Shown here: positions 14,626-21,485 of the stretch, in pieces
Position numbering within the stretch: position 1 is the first letter of the stretch
Layout: the number at the start of each line of letters is the position of its first letter
DNA from: JANWYT01 sp046719465
GTDB taxonomy: Bacteria > Chloroflexota > Anaerolineae > Aggregatilineales > Phototrophicaceae
Direction of reading: 5' to 3'
DNA length: 23,575 nt
Assembly: GCA_046719465.1 (NCBI GenBank)
Contig: JBDNCV010000058.1
Coordinates: 1 to 23,575 of the forward strand
The notes under the pieces: model-generated
The model's input: only the letters and a program-made list of their open reading frames with translations
What the model was told of the DNA's origin: nothing
Databases searched by the model: none
Program-made: the position numbers and the translations under genes

Positions 14626-14686
14626 AATGAGTAGCCTTCAAATAACACCAGCGATTAGAATAGACATAAATGATGAAGAGAGGATT

Positions 14687-14702
14687 ACGGACGTGTGTCC
14701 GT
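14687..14702. promoter_or_regulatory. 16-bp palindrome in the divergent region (candidate TetR operator)
   Basis: ACGGAC-GTGT-GTCCGT is a perfect 6-bp inverted repeat with a 4-bp centre. Its length and symmetry suit a dimeric TetR repressor. It lies 61 bp upstream of the thioredoxin/NHL gene and 172 bp upstream of the TetR gene, so it is better placed to control the former. The rest of 14626-14740 shows nothing further that I can support. Confidence 0.35.
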
Positions 14703-14740
14703 TTGTTTATAAGGCATGTCGAACGCGGAACGGATCATAC

Positions 14741-14819
14741 GCCCCCAAAGGGGGCTTTAGCCCGTAACTTTAGCCGCAGGCGCATTGCTTTTGCCCCCTT
14801 CTCCGGTGGGAGAAGGGGG
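14741..14819. repeat. Intergenic palindromes between the thioredoxin/NHL and TetR genes
   Basis: GCCCCC-AAA-GGGGGC (14741-14755) overlaps GGGCTTTAGCCC (14752-14763), a member of the GCTTTAGC-core family. A separate perfect 11-bp stem with a 4-base loop follows (14794-14819, CCCCCTTCTCC-GGTG-GGAGAAGGGGG). After it comes TTGGGGGATGAGGCTT, an end shared with islands near 8557 and 19109. These look like dispersed repeat elements inserted next to the TetR promoter. Confidence 0.7.
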
Positions 14820-14839
14820 TTGGGGGATGAGGCTTCCGG

Positions 14840-14868
14840 TTGAGATGTAGAGATTCCCTGTTTACAAT
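14840..14868 (+). promoter_or_regulatory. Sigma-70-like promoter of the TetR gene
   Basis: TTGAGA (14840-14845), 17 bp, then TACAAT (14863-14868): -35 at 5 of 6, -10 at 5 of 6, ideal spacing. The expected transcription start is six to eight bases after the -10, essentially at the ATG (14875). This implies a leaderless mRNA. Confidence 0.65.
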
Positions 14869-14874
14869 AGGACG

Positions 14875-15462
14875 ATGAATGACGATCTAAACCTGTTCCC
14901 AGTTGAGAAAAAAGAGCGAGCGGACGCGCAGCGCAACCGCCAACTGCTGTTGGAGACCGCCGCAGCCTTGTTCCGCGAGCAGGGCGCGGCGCACGTCACC
15001 ATGTCGGCGATTGCCGAGGCGGCAGGCGTTGGCAAAGGGACGCTTTACCGCCACTTCCCTGATAAGGGCGCGCTTATCCTCGCGCTGCTCAACGCAGACA
15101 TGCAGGCGCTGCAAACGCGCGTCCTTACGGGGCTTGCCCGTCCGCAGCCCGTCGAGGAGAAACTCCGCTGGTTCCTTGAGGAAGCCGCGCGCTACGTGAT
15201 CGACCATCTAGAGTTTTTGCTCGAATCGGCTGATGCCAGCCCGGAGACGATGCGCCTGCACCCTGCCCATGACTGGTGGCGGATGACGCTGTATGGGCTG
15301 CTGCGCCAGCTACCTACGTGCGATGAACCCGACATCGCCGCGGACGTGCTCTACCTCATGCTGGACGTGCAAACGATCCGCTATCAACGCTACGCGCGCC
15401 ACTACACGCCCGAGCGCATTATCCACGGCCTGCACTACACCCTCGCGCGCCTCATCCGATGA
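14875..15462 (+). CDS. TetR/AcrR-family transcriptional regulator
   Basis: This 195-residue protein has an N-terminal helix-turn-helix (about 19-65), with the family signature around TMSAIAEAAGVGKGTLYRHF followed by DKGALILALL. The C-terminal part (about 75-195) is an all-helical ligand/dimerisation domain of unknown ligand, rich in His/Tyr near the end. The ATG at 14875 is used because the next in-frame ATG (residue 43) lies inside the DNA-binding domain. There is no Shine-Dalgarno at a usable distance, and a strong promoter ends just before the ATG. TetR proteins usually repress a neighbouring gene in response to a small molecule. The divergent thioredoxin/NHL gene is the natural candidate target. 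Convergent with the zinc metallopeptidase gene, 67 bp apart. Confidence 0.95.
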   Translation: MNDDLNLFPVEKKERADAQRNRQLLLETAAALFREQGAAHVTMSAIAEAAGVGKGTLYRHFPDKGALILALLNADMQALQTRVLTGLARPQPVEEKLRWFLEEAARYVIDHLEFLLESADASPETMRLHPAHDWWRMTLYGLLRQLPTCDEPDIAADVLYLMLDVQTIRYQRYARHYTPERIIHGLHYTLARLIR

Positions 15463-15523
15463 GCGGGCAGCCTCAAGAGATGCGGGCCGCCCTGCCAATG
15501 GTAAGCGGTTAGACGCCTTGAGG

Positions 15524-15537
15524 GGCGCTTTAGCGCC
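15524..15537. repeat. GGCGC-TTTA-GCGCC palindrome containing a stop codon
   Basis: A perfect 5-bp stem with loop TTTA, of the GCTTTAGC-core family. The TAA stop of the metallopeptidase gene (15532-15530) lies in its centre, and its arm codes for the last two residues (Arg-Arg). It sits between two convergent genes and might also serve as a shared transcript end, although no T tract is present. Confidence 0.65.
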
Positions 15538-16270
15538 GGTCGCTGCTGCTGGCGCTGGAGCGCATCAGCAGCATGACGTAGTACAGCAGGACGCTGAGGG
15601 CTTGCGCAGCGGCGGCAAAGTAGGTGAGCGCAGCCGCGTCCAGCATGTCGCGGGCGGCGCGTTTCTCCTCCGCGCTGGTGATGAGGTTGTGCTGTTCCAA
15701 CATCCGCATCGCGCGGTTGCTTGCGTCCAGCTCGACGGGCAGCGTGACCAGCGCGAAGATCGTGCCGCTGGCGATGAGCAGGATGCCCAACCACGCCAAG
15801 CCTGTGAGCTGCCCCATCAAACCCAAGAAGAACACCAAGTAGCCAAGCTGCGAGCCGATCTGCACAAAGGGGACGATGCCGCCGCGCACGCGCAGCCACA
15901 GGTAGCCGTCGCGGTCTTGCGCGGCATGGCCGATCTCGTGGGCGGCGATGCTCATCGCGGCAATCGTCGGCTGGCTGGCCACCGCAGGCGAGAAGCGCAG
16001 CGTGTTCTTGCCCGGGTCGTAGTGGTCGCTCAATTCGCCGGGCGTGCCCTCTAGGCGGACGTTGGTCATGTTCTCCCGCGGGAGCAGCACCTGCGCCACT
16101 TGAACGCCTGTTACGCCGCGATTGTTGCGCACACGGCTCCACCTGCTGTAGGCCGAGCGGACGCGGCTCTGCGCGTAGAACGCCAGCAGCATCGCAGGCA
16201 GCACAAACACAAAGTATAAAGGGTCGATGTAAAAACCGGCAGCGCCCGTGCCCACAAAGTCACTAGGCAT
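15530..16270 (-). CDS. YugP-type neutral zinc metallopeptidase (membrane)
   Basis: This 246-residue protein has a TM segment at about 15-33 (FYIDPLYFVFVLPAMLLAFYA). The conserved block with ARG-x-GVTGVQVAQVLL-like sequence follows (about 51-63). The zinc-binding HEIGH motif is at 111-115 (H111, E112, H115), and a probable third ligand is E180 in LPVELDASNRAMRML. Further hydrophobic segments lie at about 143-178 and 213-236. Length and motif order match the YugP/Zn_peptidase_2 family, whose substrates are unknown. The start at 16270 is well supported by AAGGAGG seven bases upstream. The stop lies inside a palindrome. The gap to the next gene on the same strand (16271-16380) contains only a possible CATAAT box. 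Confidence 0.95.
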   Translation of the reverse strand: MPSDFVGTGAAGFYIDPLYFVFVLPAMLLAFYAQSRVRSAYSRWSRVRNNRGVTGVQVAQVLLPRENMTNVRLEGTPGELSDHYDPGKNTLRFSPAVASQPTIAAMSIAAHEIGHAAQDRDGYLWLRVRGGIVPFVQIGSQLGYLVFFLGLMGQLTGLAWLGILLIASGTIFALVTLPVELDASNRAMRMLEQHNLITSAEEKRAARDMLDAAALTYFAAAAQALSVLLYYVMLLMRSSASSSDRR

Positions 16271-16380
16271 GTAGATACCTCCTTACTCGTTTCGGGATTT
16301 AACAGTCATTATGCCGCAGAAAGATAAACACTGCGTAGGAAAGGTGGTGGATGCGGCGAGGTTCAGAGGTGGGATGGAGC

Positions 16381-17535
16381 TTAGGGCGTCACCGGCACAA
16401 GGCGCATGATCGCGCCGCTGCCGGCTTCGACTGTGCCGAAGTAGATCGCGCCGTCTGGCCCCTCGACGAGGTCAATCCGGCAGCCCACCCGCCCCAGATC
16501 AAGCTTGTGAACGGCCTCAGCTTTCGTTCCGTCAGCGCTGAGGACGACGCGCCGCAGGTCGCCGAAGTTCCAATTGCAGAACAGTAGATCGCCCTGCCAC
16601 GCGGGGAAGGCTGCCCCGCGGTAGACGATCAAGCCGGTGGGCGCTTCAACGGGGGTGAAGCTGAGCAGCGGCGGCGCATAAAGCGTCAGCCCGCGGATCA
16701 ACCCTGTGCCGATGCACTCGTAGTTGGGCCGCCAGCCATAGTTGAAGCCCGGCAGCACAAGGTTGATCTCGTCATCGCAGCTTGGCCCCACCTCGCTCAC
16801 GTACATCCGCCCCGTCAGCGCGTCGAACGTGAAGTCAAACGGGTTGCGGAAGCCGATGGCATAAGCCGGATTGTCGTCACCGTAGGGGTTGCCTGCTGCG
16901 GGGATCAAGCCCTCCTCGGTCACCTCAAAGCGCAGGATTTTCCCCAGCGGGCTGGCGAGGTCTTGCGCATGGGCTGGCTCGCCATAGTCGCCCAGCGAGA
17001 GGTAGAGCCGCCCGTCTGCGTCGAAGTGGACGTTGCCGCCGTTGTGCAGCAGCGAGCCGTTGGTGATCGGGTAGCTGGCCAACACCTGCGGGTCAGCACC
17101 GCGCCCCTCCACCAAGCGGAAGCGTACCAACTGATTTGCGGGGAAGTCGCGCACGGTTCCCTCGCGGGTGTGGACGACGTAAACGAAGCCGTTCTCAGCG
17201 AAGTTCGGGTCAATGGCCAGCCCCAGCATGCCGCGCTCTTGCAGGGCGCTGGTGGGCAGGGTGATAACGGGCTGGGGCTGCAAGCGCCCCTCAGGCGTGA
17301 CAAGGCGCACGCTGCCGGTCGTCTTTTCGTTGTAGAGCAGCGTGCCATCCGGCAGGAAGGCCATCCCTACAGGGAAGTTGGCCAGCAGGTAGCGCTCGAG
17401 GCGGTAGGTGGTGTTGGTGACGGGGTCGGTGAACGTGCGCGGCTGGAACGGCTCTTGCGCGCTCAGCAGGATCGCGCTGCAAGCGCCGAGCAGCAGAAGG
17501 CCAGCCAGCCTTGCGATGAGTTTGTTGCTAACCAC
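16381..17535 (-). CDS. PQQ-dependent aldose sugar dehydrogenase-like lipoprotein
   Basis: This 384-residue protein starts with GTG at 17535, overlapping the WD40 gene by 8 bp. A lipoprotein signal precedes C19 (GLLLLGAC). The rest is a six-bladed propeller of the soluble glucose/aldose sugar dehydrogenase family. Diagnostic segments are FPVGMAFLPDG, ERGMLGLAIDPNF, HNGGNVHFDADGRLYLSLGD (containing the probable catalytic histidine), IGFRNPFDF (PQQ-contacting arginine region) and GFNYGWRPNYE. Family members oxidise sugars using PQQ and calcium on the outside of the membrane. PQQ use here is inferred from motif similarity, and many homologues have no proven substrate. The ribosome site is weak (GGAG about 12 bases away), so coupling to the upstream gene is likely. 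Confidence 0.92.
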   Translation of the reverse strand: MVSNKLIARLAGLLLLGACSAILLSAQEPFQPRTFTDPVTNTTYRLERYLLANFPVGMAFLPDGTLLYNEKTTGSVRLVTPEGRLQPQPVITLPTSALQERGMLGLAIDPNFAENGFVYVVHTREGTVRDFPANQLVRFRLVEGRGADPQVLASYPITNGSLLHNGGNVHFDADGRLYLSLGDYGEPAHAQDLASPLGKILRFEVTEEGLIPAAGNPYGDDNPAYAIGFRNPFDFTFDALTGRMYVSEVGPSCDDEINLVLPGFNYGWRPNYECIGTGLIRGLTLYAPPLLSFTPVEAPTGLIVYRGAAFPAWQGDLLFCNWNFGDLRRVVLSADGTKAEAVHKLDLGRVGCRIDLVEGPDGAIYFGTVEAGSGAIMRLVPVTP

Positions 17536-18460
17536 TCGCAGGGATGCTCCAGATTTTGACGACGTTGTCTCCGCCAGCGCTCGCCAGCATCGTGCCGCTG
17601 GGGTTGAAGCCGAGGCTCATCACCGGCTTTTCATGGGCGACAAAGCTGTGCAGCAGCGTTTGGCTGAGATGGCTCCAGATGTGGATGCGATGATCGCGCC
17701 CGCCAGTGGCCAGCAGCGCGCCATCCGGCGAGAAGGCGAGGCAGTCTGCGCCGTCGAGGTGGCTTTGTAGGATGCCCTCTTCGCGCGCTTCGTAGATATC
17801 CCACAGGCGCACCGTCATATCTTTGCTGGCGCTGGCCGCAACAGTCCCGCCCGGGGAGACGCGCACCTCGCGCACCCAGTCATCATGCGCGCCGAGGATC
17901 GTGCCGCCAGTCTCGCCCTTCAAATCCCACAAGCGCACCGTGTTATCCCACCCGCCGCTGACCAGCACGTGGCCGTTCAAGGCAAAGGCCAGCCCCGTCA
18001 CCTCGCCGGTGTGGCCGGTGAAGCGCGCCATCTCGCGCCCGATCTCGGCGTTCCACACGCGGATGCTGCGGTCGGCACTGGCGCTGGCGATCATCGTGCC
18101 GCCCGGGCTGCACGCCACCGCGTCCACCGCGTCAGTGTGGCCGCCCAGCGTGCCGCGCTCGTGGATGCGGCGCGTGTTGGGGTCGAACGTCCACAGGCGC
18201 ACCAGCATATCCGCCCCACCCGTGACGATGGTCTTGCCGTCTGGGCTGAACGCGACCGACTTGATGGGCGCTTCAAACTCGGTGAACTCTTGGGTTGGCT
18301 CACCGCCAAAGCCGTCAATGTAGAAAGCTAGCCCGCCGCCGCCCGCAATTGCAAGGATGCTGCCATCAGGCGACCATGCCACCTCGGCCACCCAACCGCG
18401 GCGCACCGCACGCGCCTCACGCAGGTGCTGAACGTTGCTTACACTGATGACTGCGTTCAT
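17528..18460 (-). CDS. WD40-repeat protein, complete seven-bladed propeller
   Basis: This is a 310-residue protein. The ATG at 18460 follows the stop of the DinB-like gene by one base (TAA-C-ATG). A longer frame upstream would lie inside that gene and is rejected. Seven WD40 units are visible, each with an S-P-x-G turn and a W-x or similar end: EVAWSPDGSILAIAG; SVAFSPDGKTIVTGG ending VRLWTFD; AVACSPGGTMIASAS ending IRVWNAE; GLAFALNGHVLVSGG ending VRLWDLK; EVRVSPGGTVAASAS ending VRLWDIY; CLAFSPDGALLATGG ending IHIWSHL; SLGFNPSGTMLASAG ending VKIWSIP. There is no signal peptide or kinase domain, so it is a free-standing cytoplasmic propeller and probably a protein-binding platform. The high similarity between blades suggests recent internal duplication. 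Partner unknown. Confidence 0.93.
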   Translation of the reverse strand: MNAVISVSNVQHLREARAVRRGWVAEVAWSPDGSILAIAGGGGLAFYIDGFGGEPTQEFTEFEAPIKSVAFSPDGKTIVTGGADMLVRLWTFDPNTRRIHERGTLGGHTDAVDAVACSPGGTMIASASADRSIRVWNAEIGREMARFTGHTGEVTGLAFALNGHVLVSGGWDNTVRLWDLKGETGGTILGAHDDWVREVRVSPGGTVAASASKDMTVRLWDIYEAREEGILQSHLDGADCLAFSPDGALLATGGRDHRIHIWSHLSQTLLHSFVAHEKPVMSLGFNPSGTMLASAGGDNVVKIWSIPASG

Positions 18461-18461
18461 G

Positions 18462-18926
18462 TTAGCCCATTTTCTCCATGACCTCACGAATCTGCTGCAA
18501 GTGCGCCTGACAGTGGTTGGCGTACATCGTGAGCAGGTCATCAAGGGTCAGGGTGCGCTGCTGCTCAGGGTGATAGATGGCCCGCGACCAGTCCTCAACA
18601 GATTCCAGCAGCAGCACCCAGCGCTGGTGCAGCCCCTGCAAGATGGCAAGGCTGCTGGCGACTTCGTGGGTGGTGCTATCGGGAAGGTCAGCCCATGCGT
18701 TTTGGCGGTAGGGTTTGATGGTGGGCGTGTCCTCAGTCAGCGCGAGCTTGCAGCGGATGAAGGCGTTCATGTGAGCGTCGGCGCAGTGGTGGATGTTTTG
18801 GGCAATCGTCCACTCCGGCGCGTTGTAGGCGGTGGTGAGCTGCTGACTGGTGAGATGCGCCGTGAGTTGTTCAAGCTGCGCAGGAAAATCTCGGATAATG
18901 GCGATACGCTGTGCGACTGATGACAT
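18462..18926 (-). CDS. DinB/YfiT-like putative metal-dependent hydrolase
   Basis: This 154-residue four-helix-bundle protein belongs to the DinB_2/YfiT (BstA) group. The region IHHCADAHMNAFIRCKLAL followed by TEDTPTIKPY and NAWADLPDS is highly typical of Bacillus YfiT-like proteins. The metal-binding histidines should be H47 (or H46), H138 and H142 (NHCQAH). YfiT binds nickel or another divalent metal through three histidines; the physiological substrate is unknown, and some relatives are bacillithiol S-transferases. The start at 18926 has GAGAGG six bases upstream and a TACAAT box about 45 bases upstream. First gene of a coupled unit with the WD40 and PQQ-type dehydrogenase genes. Confidence 0.95.
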   Translation of the reverse strand: MSSVAQRIAIIRDFPAQLEQLTAHLTSQQLTTAYNAPEWTIAQNIHHCADAHMNAFIRCKLALTEDTPTIKPYRQNAWADLPDSTTHEVASSLAILQGLHQRWVLLLESVEDWSRAIYHPEQQRTLTLDDLLTMYANHCQAHLQQIREVMEKMG

Positions 18927-18971
18927 GGGCAGCCTCTCAAATAGGGTCAGCGCTACAAAAATTACCCGCTT

Positions 18972-18977
18972 ATTGTA
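18972..18977 (-). promoter_or_regulatory. -10 box of the DinB-WD40-dehydrogenase unit
   Basis: GCTACAATAA on the minus strand contains TACAAT (5 of 6). It is placed to start transcription about 38 bases before the DinB-like ATG. No convincing -35 at 17 bp. The same CTACAAT string is found before the amidase and HAD genes. Confidence 0.4.
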
Positions 18978-19040
18978 GCCTCATTTGTGGCGTTGCGCAG
19001 CAGTGGAAACAATGCGGACGTGTCTCAATGGCTGGTGCTG

Positions 19041-19121
19041 CCCCTCACCCCCTGTCCCGTCTCCCGTGGCGAGGGGGCTTGCCCCTTCTCCTTCGGAAGA
19101 CGGGGTTGGGGATGAAGCCTT
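19041..19121. repeat. Composite GC-rich inverted-repeat island
   Basis: This gene-free stretch has alternating C-rich and G-rich blocks: CCCCTCACCCCC, GAGGGGG, GCCCCTTCTCC, GACGGGGTTGGGGATGAAGCC. It can fold into several imperfect hairpins. The right end matches the ends of the islands at 8557-8567 and 14820-14835. Together with the DinB promoter and the pst terminator it fills the 311-bp gap 18927-19237; nothing else is supported there. Confidence 0.55.
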
Positions 19122-19183
19122 GCTGCCCATCGATCACGACTGGGGCGGGCGCGCCCGGGGTTTGATGCTGCCCTCGCACAATA

Positions 19184-19207
19184 AAGGCGCGCCTTGAGGC
19201 ACGCCTT
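19184..19207 (-). terminator. Intrinsic terminator of the pst operon
   Basis: On the minus strand, AAGGCGTGCC-TCAA-GGCGCGCCTT forms a 10-bp stem (one G-T pair) followed by TTATT. It lies 30 bp after the pstB stop. A smaller hairpin (19218-19235, CACGGCT/AGCCATG with one wobble) sits between it and the stop. Good stem and loop, short T run. Confidence 0.7.
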
Positions 19208-19237
19208 GTGCGTCAAACATGGCTATACAGCCGTGGT

Positions 19238-20080
19238 TTAGCCGAAGCGCCCGGCGATGTAATCGCGCGTTTCAGCTGATTCAGGGTTCGAGAACATCTT
19301 GGAGGTAGCGTCAAATTCCACCAACGTGCCCCAGCGCTTCTCCTTGCCGACTTCGGTCTCATCTTTGCGGATGCTGTAGAAGGCGCAGAAGTCGCTCGCG
19401 CGTTGGGCTTGGCTCATGTTGTGCGTCACGATGATGATGGTGTACTTCGACTGAAGCTCACGCATGAGTTCCTCGATGCGCTGGGTTGAGATTGGGTCAA
19501 GCGCTGAGCACGGCTCGTCCATCAGGATGATGTCTGGCTCAATGGCGATGGTGCGGGCGATGCATAGGCGCTGCTGCTGGCCACCGGAGAGAGCAAGGCC
19601 GCTCTTCTTAAGGTCGTTCTTGACCTCATCCCACAGCGCTGCCCCGCGCAGGCTGCGTTCCACAATGTCGTCGAGGATGGATTTCTTCGTCACCCCCAAC
19701 AGGCGCGGCCCATAAGCGATGTTGTCGTAGATGCTCTTGGGGAAGGGGTTGGGCTTCTGGAACACCATGCCGATGTTGCGACGCACCTGCACGGGATCCA
19801 CATTTTCACCGTAGAGGTTCTGGTTGTTGTAGGATACGTTGCCCTCAACGCGCGCGCCCGGGATGAGGTCGTTCATGCGGTTGAGCGCGCGCAGCACCGT
19901 TGTCTTGCCGCAGCCCGACGGCCCAATGAACGCCGTGATTTTGTTCTTCTGAATCTGCATGGTCACATCCGCCACCGCCAGCTTGGGGCCATAGTAGATG
20001 TTGACGTGCTCGAGCTGGAGCGCGACCTGCTCCTTGTCGAGCGTCATCTTGGCTTCGATTCTGTCTTGTATGTTGTTCAT
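19238..20080 (-). CDS. pstB: Phosphate ABC transporter ATP-binding protein PstB
   Basis: This 280-residue ATPase of the high-affinity phosphate importer is complete. It has Walker A GPSGCGKT (53-60), the Q-loop region MVFQKPNPFPKSIYDN (about 105-120), signature LSGGQQQR (164-171), Walker B IILMDEP (184-190) and switch H220 (VTHNMSQAQR). The 'PNPFPKSIYDN' and 'CSALDPIST' segments are characteristic of PstB. The ATG at 20080 has AGGGGA about ten bases upstream and lies 13 bp after the pstA stop. The first 18 residues are a non-conserved extension. It drives transport through PstC/PstA at the cytoplasmic membrane face. Last gene of the operon; a terminator follows and no phoU is adjacent. Confidence 0.98.
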   Translation of the reverse strand: MNNIQDRIEAKMTLDKEQVALQLEHVNIYYGPKLAVADVTMQIQKNKITAFIGPSGCGKTTVLRALNRMNDLIPGARVEGNVSYNNQNLYGENVDPVQVRRNIGMVFQKPNPFPKSIYDNIAYGPRLLGVTKKSILDDIVERSLRGAALWDEVKNDLKKSGLALSGGQQQRLCIARTIAIEPDIILMDEPCSALDPISTQRIEELMRELQSKYTIIIVTHNMSQAQRASDFCAFYSIRKDETEVGKEKRWGTLVEFDATSKMFSNPESAETRDYIAGRFG

Positions 20081-20093
20081 AGTCCGGTATCCC

Positions 20094-21485
20094 CTAGAGT
20101 CTAATGCTCGAGCGCTGACGGATGTAAATGGCGATGCTGTTCATGGCAAGCAGCACAATGAGCAGCACGAGGATAGCCCCCGCGGCGGCGTTCTTGAACT
20201 CAAGCTCTGGGCGCGATGTCCATTGGTAGATCTGGATCGGCACGACGGTAAACTTCGAGAAGATGCCGTTGGGGTCGATGCCGATGAACGTTGACGCGCC
20301 CACCACGATGAGTGGCGCTGTCTCGCCAATGGCGCGCGACATCGAGAGGATCAAGCCGGTCATGATGCCGCCGATAGCATTCGGCATGACCACTCGCGAG
20401 ACGGTTTGCCACTTGGTCGCGCCCATGCCGTAGGAAGCCTCGCGCAGGCTGGAGGGCACCGCTTTGAGCGCTTCTTGCGCGTTGACGATGATCACCGGCA
20501 AGATGACCAACGCCAACGTTAGACCGGCCGAGAGCACGGTGCGCCCGTTGGAGTCGGTGATGCCGATGAAGCGCCCGCTGGTGAACTCCTCCAACACGCG
20601 GACGAACACCGCCAAGCCCAACATACCGTAGATGATGCTGGGAACCCCTGCGAGGTTGCGAATGTTGGTTTGAATGGCACGGTTGATCCACGTGTCGGTG
20701 GCGTATTCCTCCAAGTAGATGGCTGCGCCGACGCCGATGGGCAGCGCGGTGATAACCGTCACCAACAGCACCCAGAACGTCCCCAACAGCGCCGTCCGCA
20801 GCCCAGCGAAGGTCGGGTTGCTCGACACCGACGACGTGACAAACTCCCAGCTGATCCACGAACGCCACAACAGATCACCGTTGGGGAAGCGCTCGGCCGC
20901 TTCACGCTCGATTTGCTCGCGGTTGAGCAGGCTGTCAAACAACTGCCAACTGCGCGATACGTTGGGCTGGACGATCTGACGCTCGATGACGAAGGCCAGC
21001 TCGGATTGAGACAAGTTGTCGCTTAGGATTTTGGCAATTTGCTCTGGTGTTAAGTCGTTGACGGTCAGGTCGGCCAGTTCTGGGTCAAAGATGCGCCCGC
21101 GCAGCACCTCGCGCAGGGGGGTGGTGGTGAAGACGCGATTTTCTACTTGGCTCAGCGTATCGCGCAGCACCACCCGCAGCCGGTTTGGCACCTTCTGCAC
21201 CAGAATATCGACCAGCTGCGCCTCCGTCAGTTCGGCAAATGGCTCATCCGACAGCGTTTCGGGGTCAACAGCATACGTGTATACAACCAAGCCCACCGCG
21301 CTGTTGAGGATGTTCAACCCCAGCAGGAAAAGCACGAGCAGAGCAAAGGAATTGGCGCCGAAGAAGAAGTTAGCTGCAATCTTGCCTACACGGTGGCGCG
21401 CAGCAAGCTGCTGTTGATATTCCTCGCGCTTGGGCAGAAGCGGCGTGTAGCCCTTGGGCTTCTCGTCAGAGATCTCGGGCATCAT
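20094..21485 (-). CDS. pstA: Phosphate ABC transporter permease PstA with large external insertion
   Basis: This 463-residue protein is the second channel subunit of the phosphate importer. TM1 is at about 38-68. Residues 72-225 form a long soluble insertion rich in acidic and Leu residues (for example LTEAQLVDILVQKVPNRLR and LTPEQIAKILSDNLSQSE). The conserved permease core (about 226-460) contains PIGVGAAIYLEEYA, NLAGVPSIIYGMLG and the EAA loop SLREASYGMGATKWQT that contacts PstB. Usual PstA proteins are about 280-300 residues, so the insertion accounts for the extra length. Start ATG at 21485 overlaps the pstC stop by 4 bp (ATGA), implying coupled translation; a second in-frame ATG follows directly. 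By the positive-inside rule the insertion should lie outside the membrane. Confidence 0.96.
   Translation of the reverse strand: MMPEISDEKPKGYTPLLPKREEYQQQLAARHRVGKIAANFFFGANSFALLVLFLLGLNILNSAVGLVVYTYAVDPETLSDEPFAELTEAQLVDILVQKVPNRLRVVLRDTLSQVENRVFTTTPLREVLRGRIFDPELADLTVNDLTPEQIAKILSDNLSQSELAFVIERQIVQPNVSRSWQLFDSLLNREQIEREAAERFPNGDLLWRSWISWEFVTSSVSSNPTFAGLRTALLGTFWVLLVTVITALPIGVGAAIYLEEYATDTWINRAIQTNIRNLAGVPSIIYGMLGLAVFVRVLEEFTSGRFIGITDSNGRTVLSAGLTLALVILPVIIVNAQEALKAVPSSLREASYGMGATKWQTVSRVVMPNAIGGIMTGLILSMSRAIGETAPLIVVGASTFIGIDPNGIFSKFTVVPIQIYQWTSRPELEFKNAAAGAILVLLIVLLAMNSIAIYIRQRSSIRL

Noticed and set aside
18461..18544. Upstream extension of the WD40 protein
   Set aside because: It lies entirely within the DinB-like coding sequence; the ATG one base after that gene's stop is the clear start.
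18911..19216. Small frames on both strands in the gap before pstB
   Set aside because: They run through the composite repeat and the terminator and lack ribosome sites or recognisable sequence.
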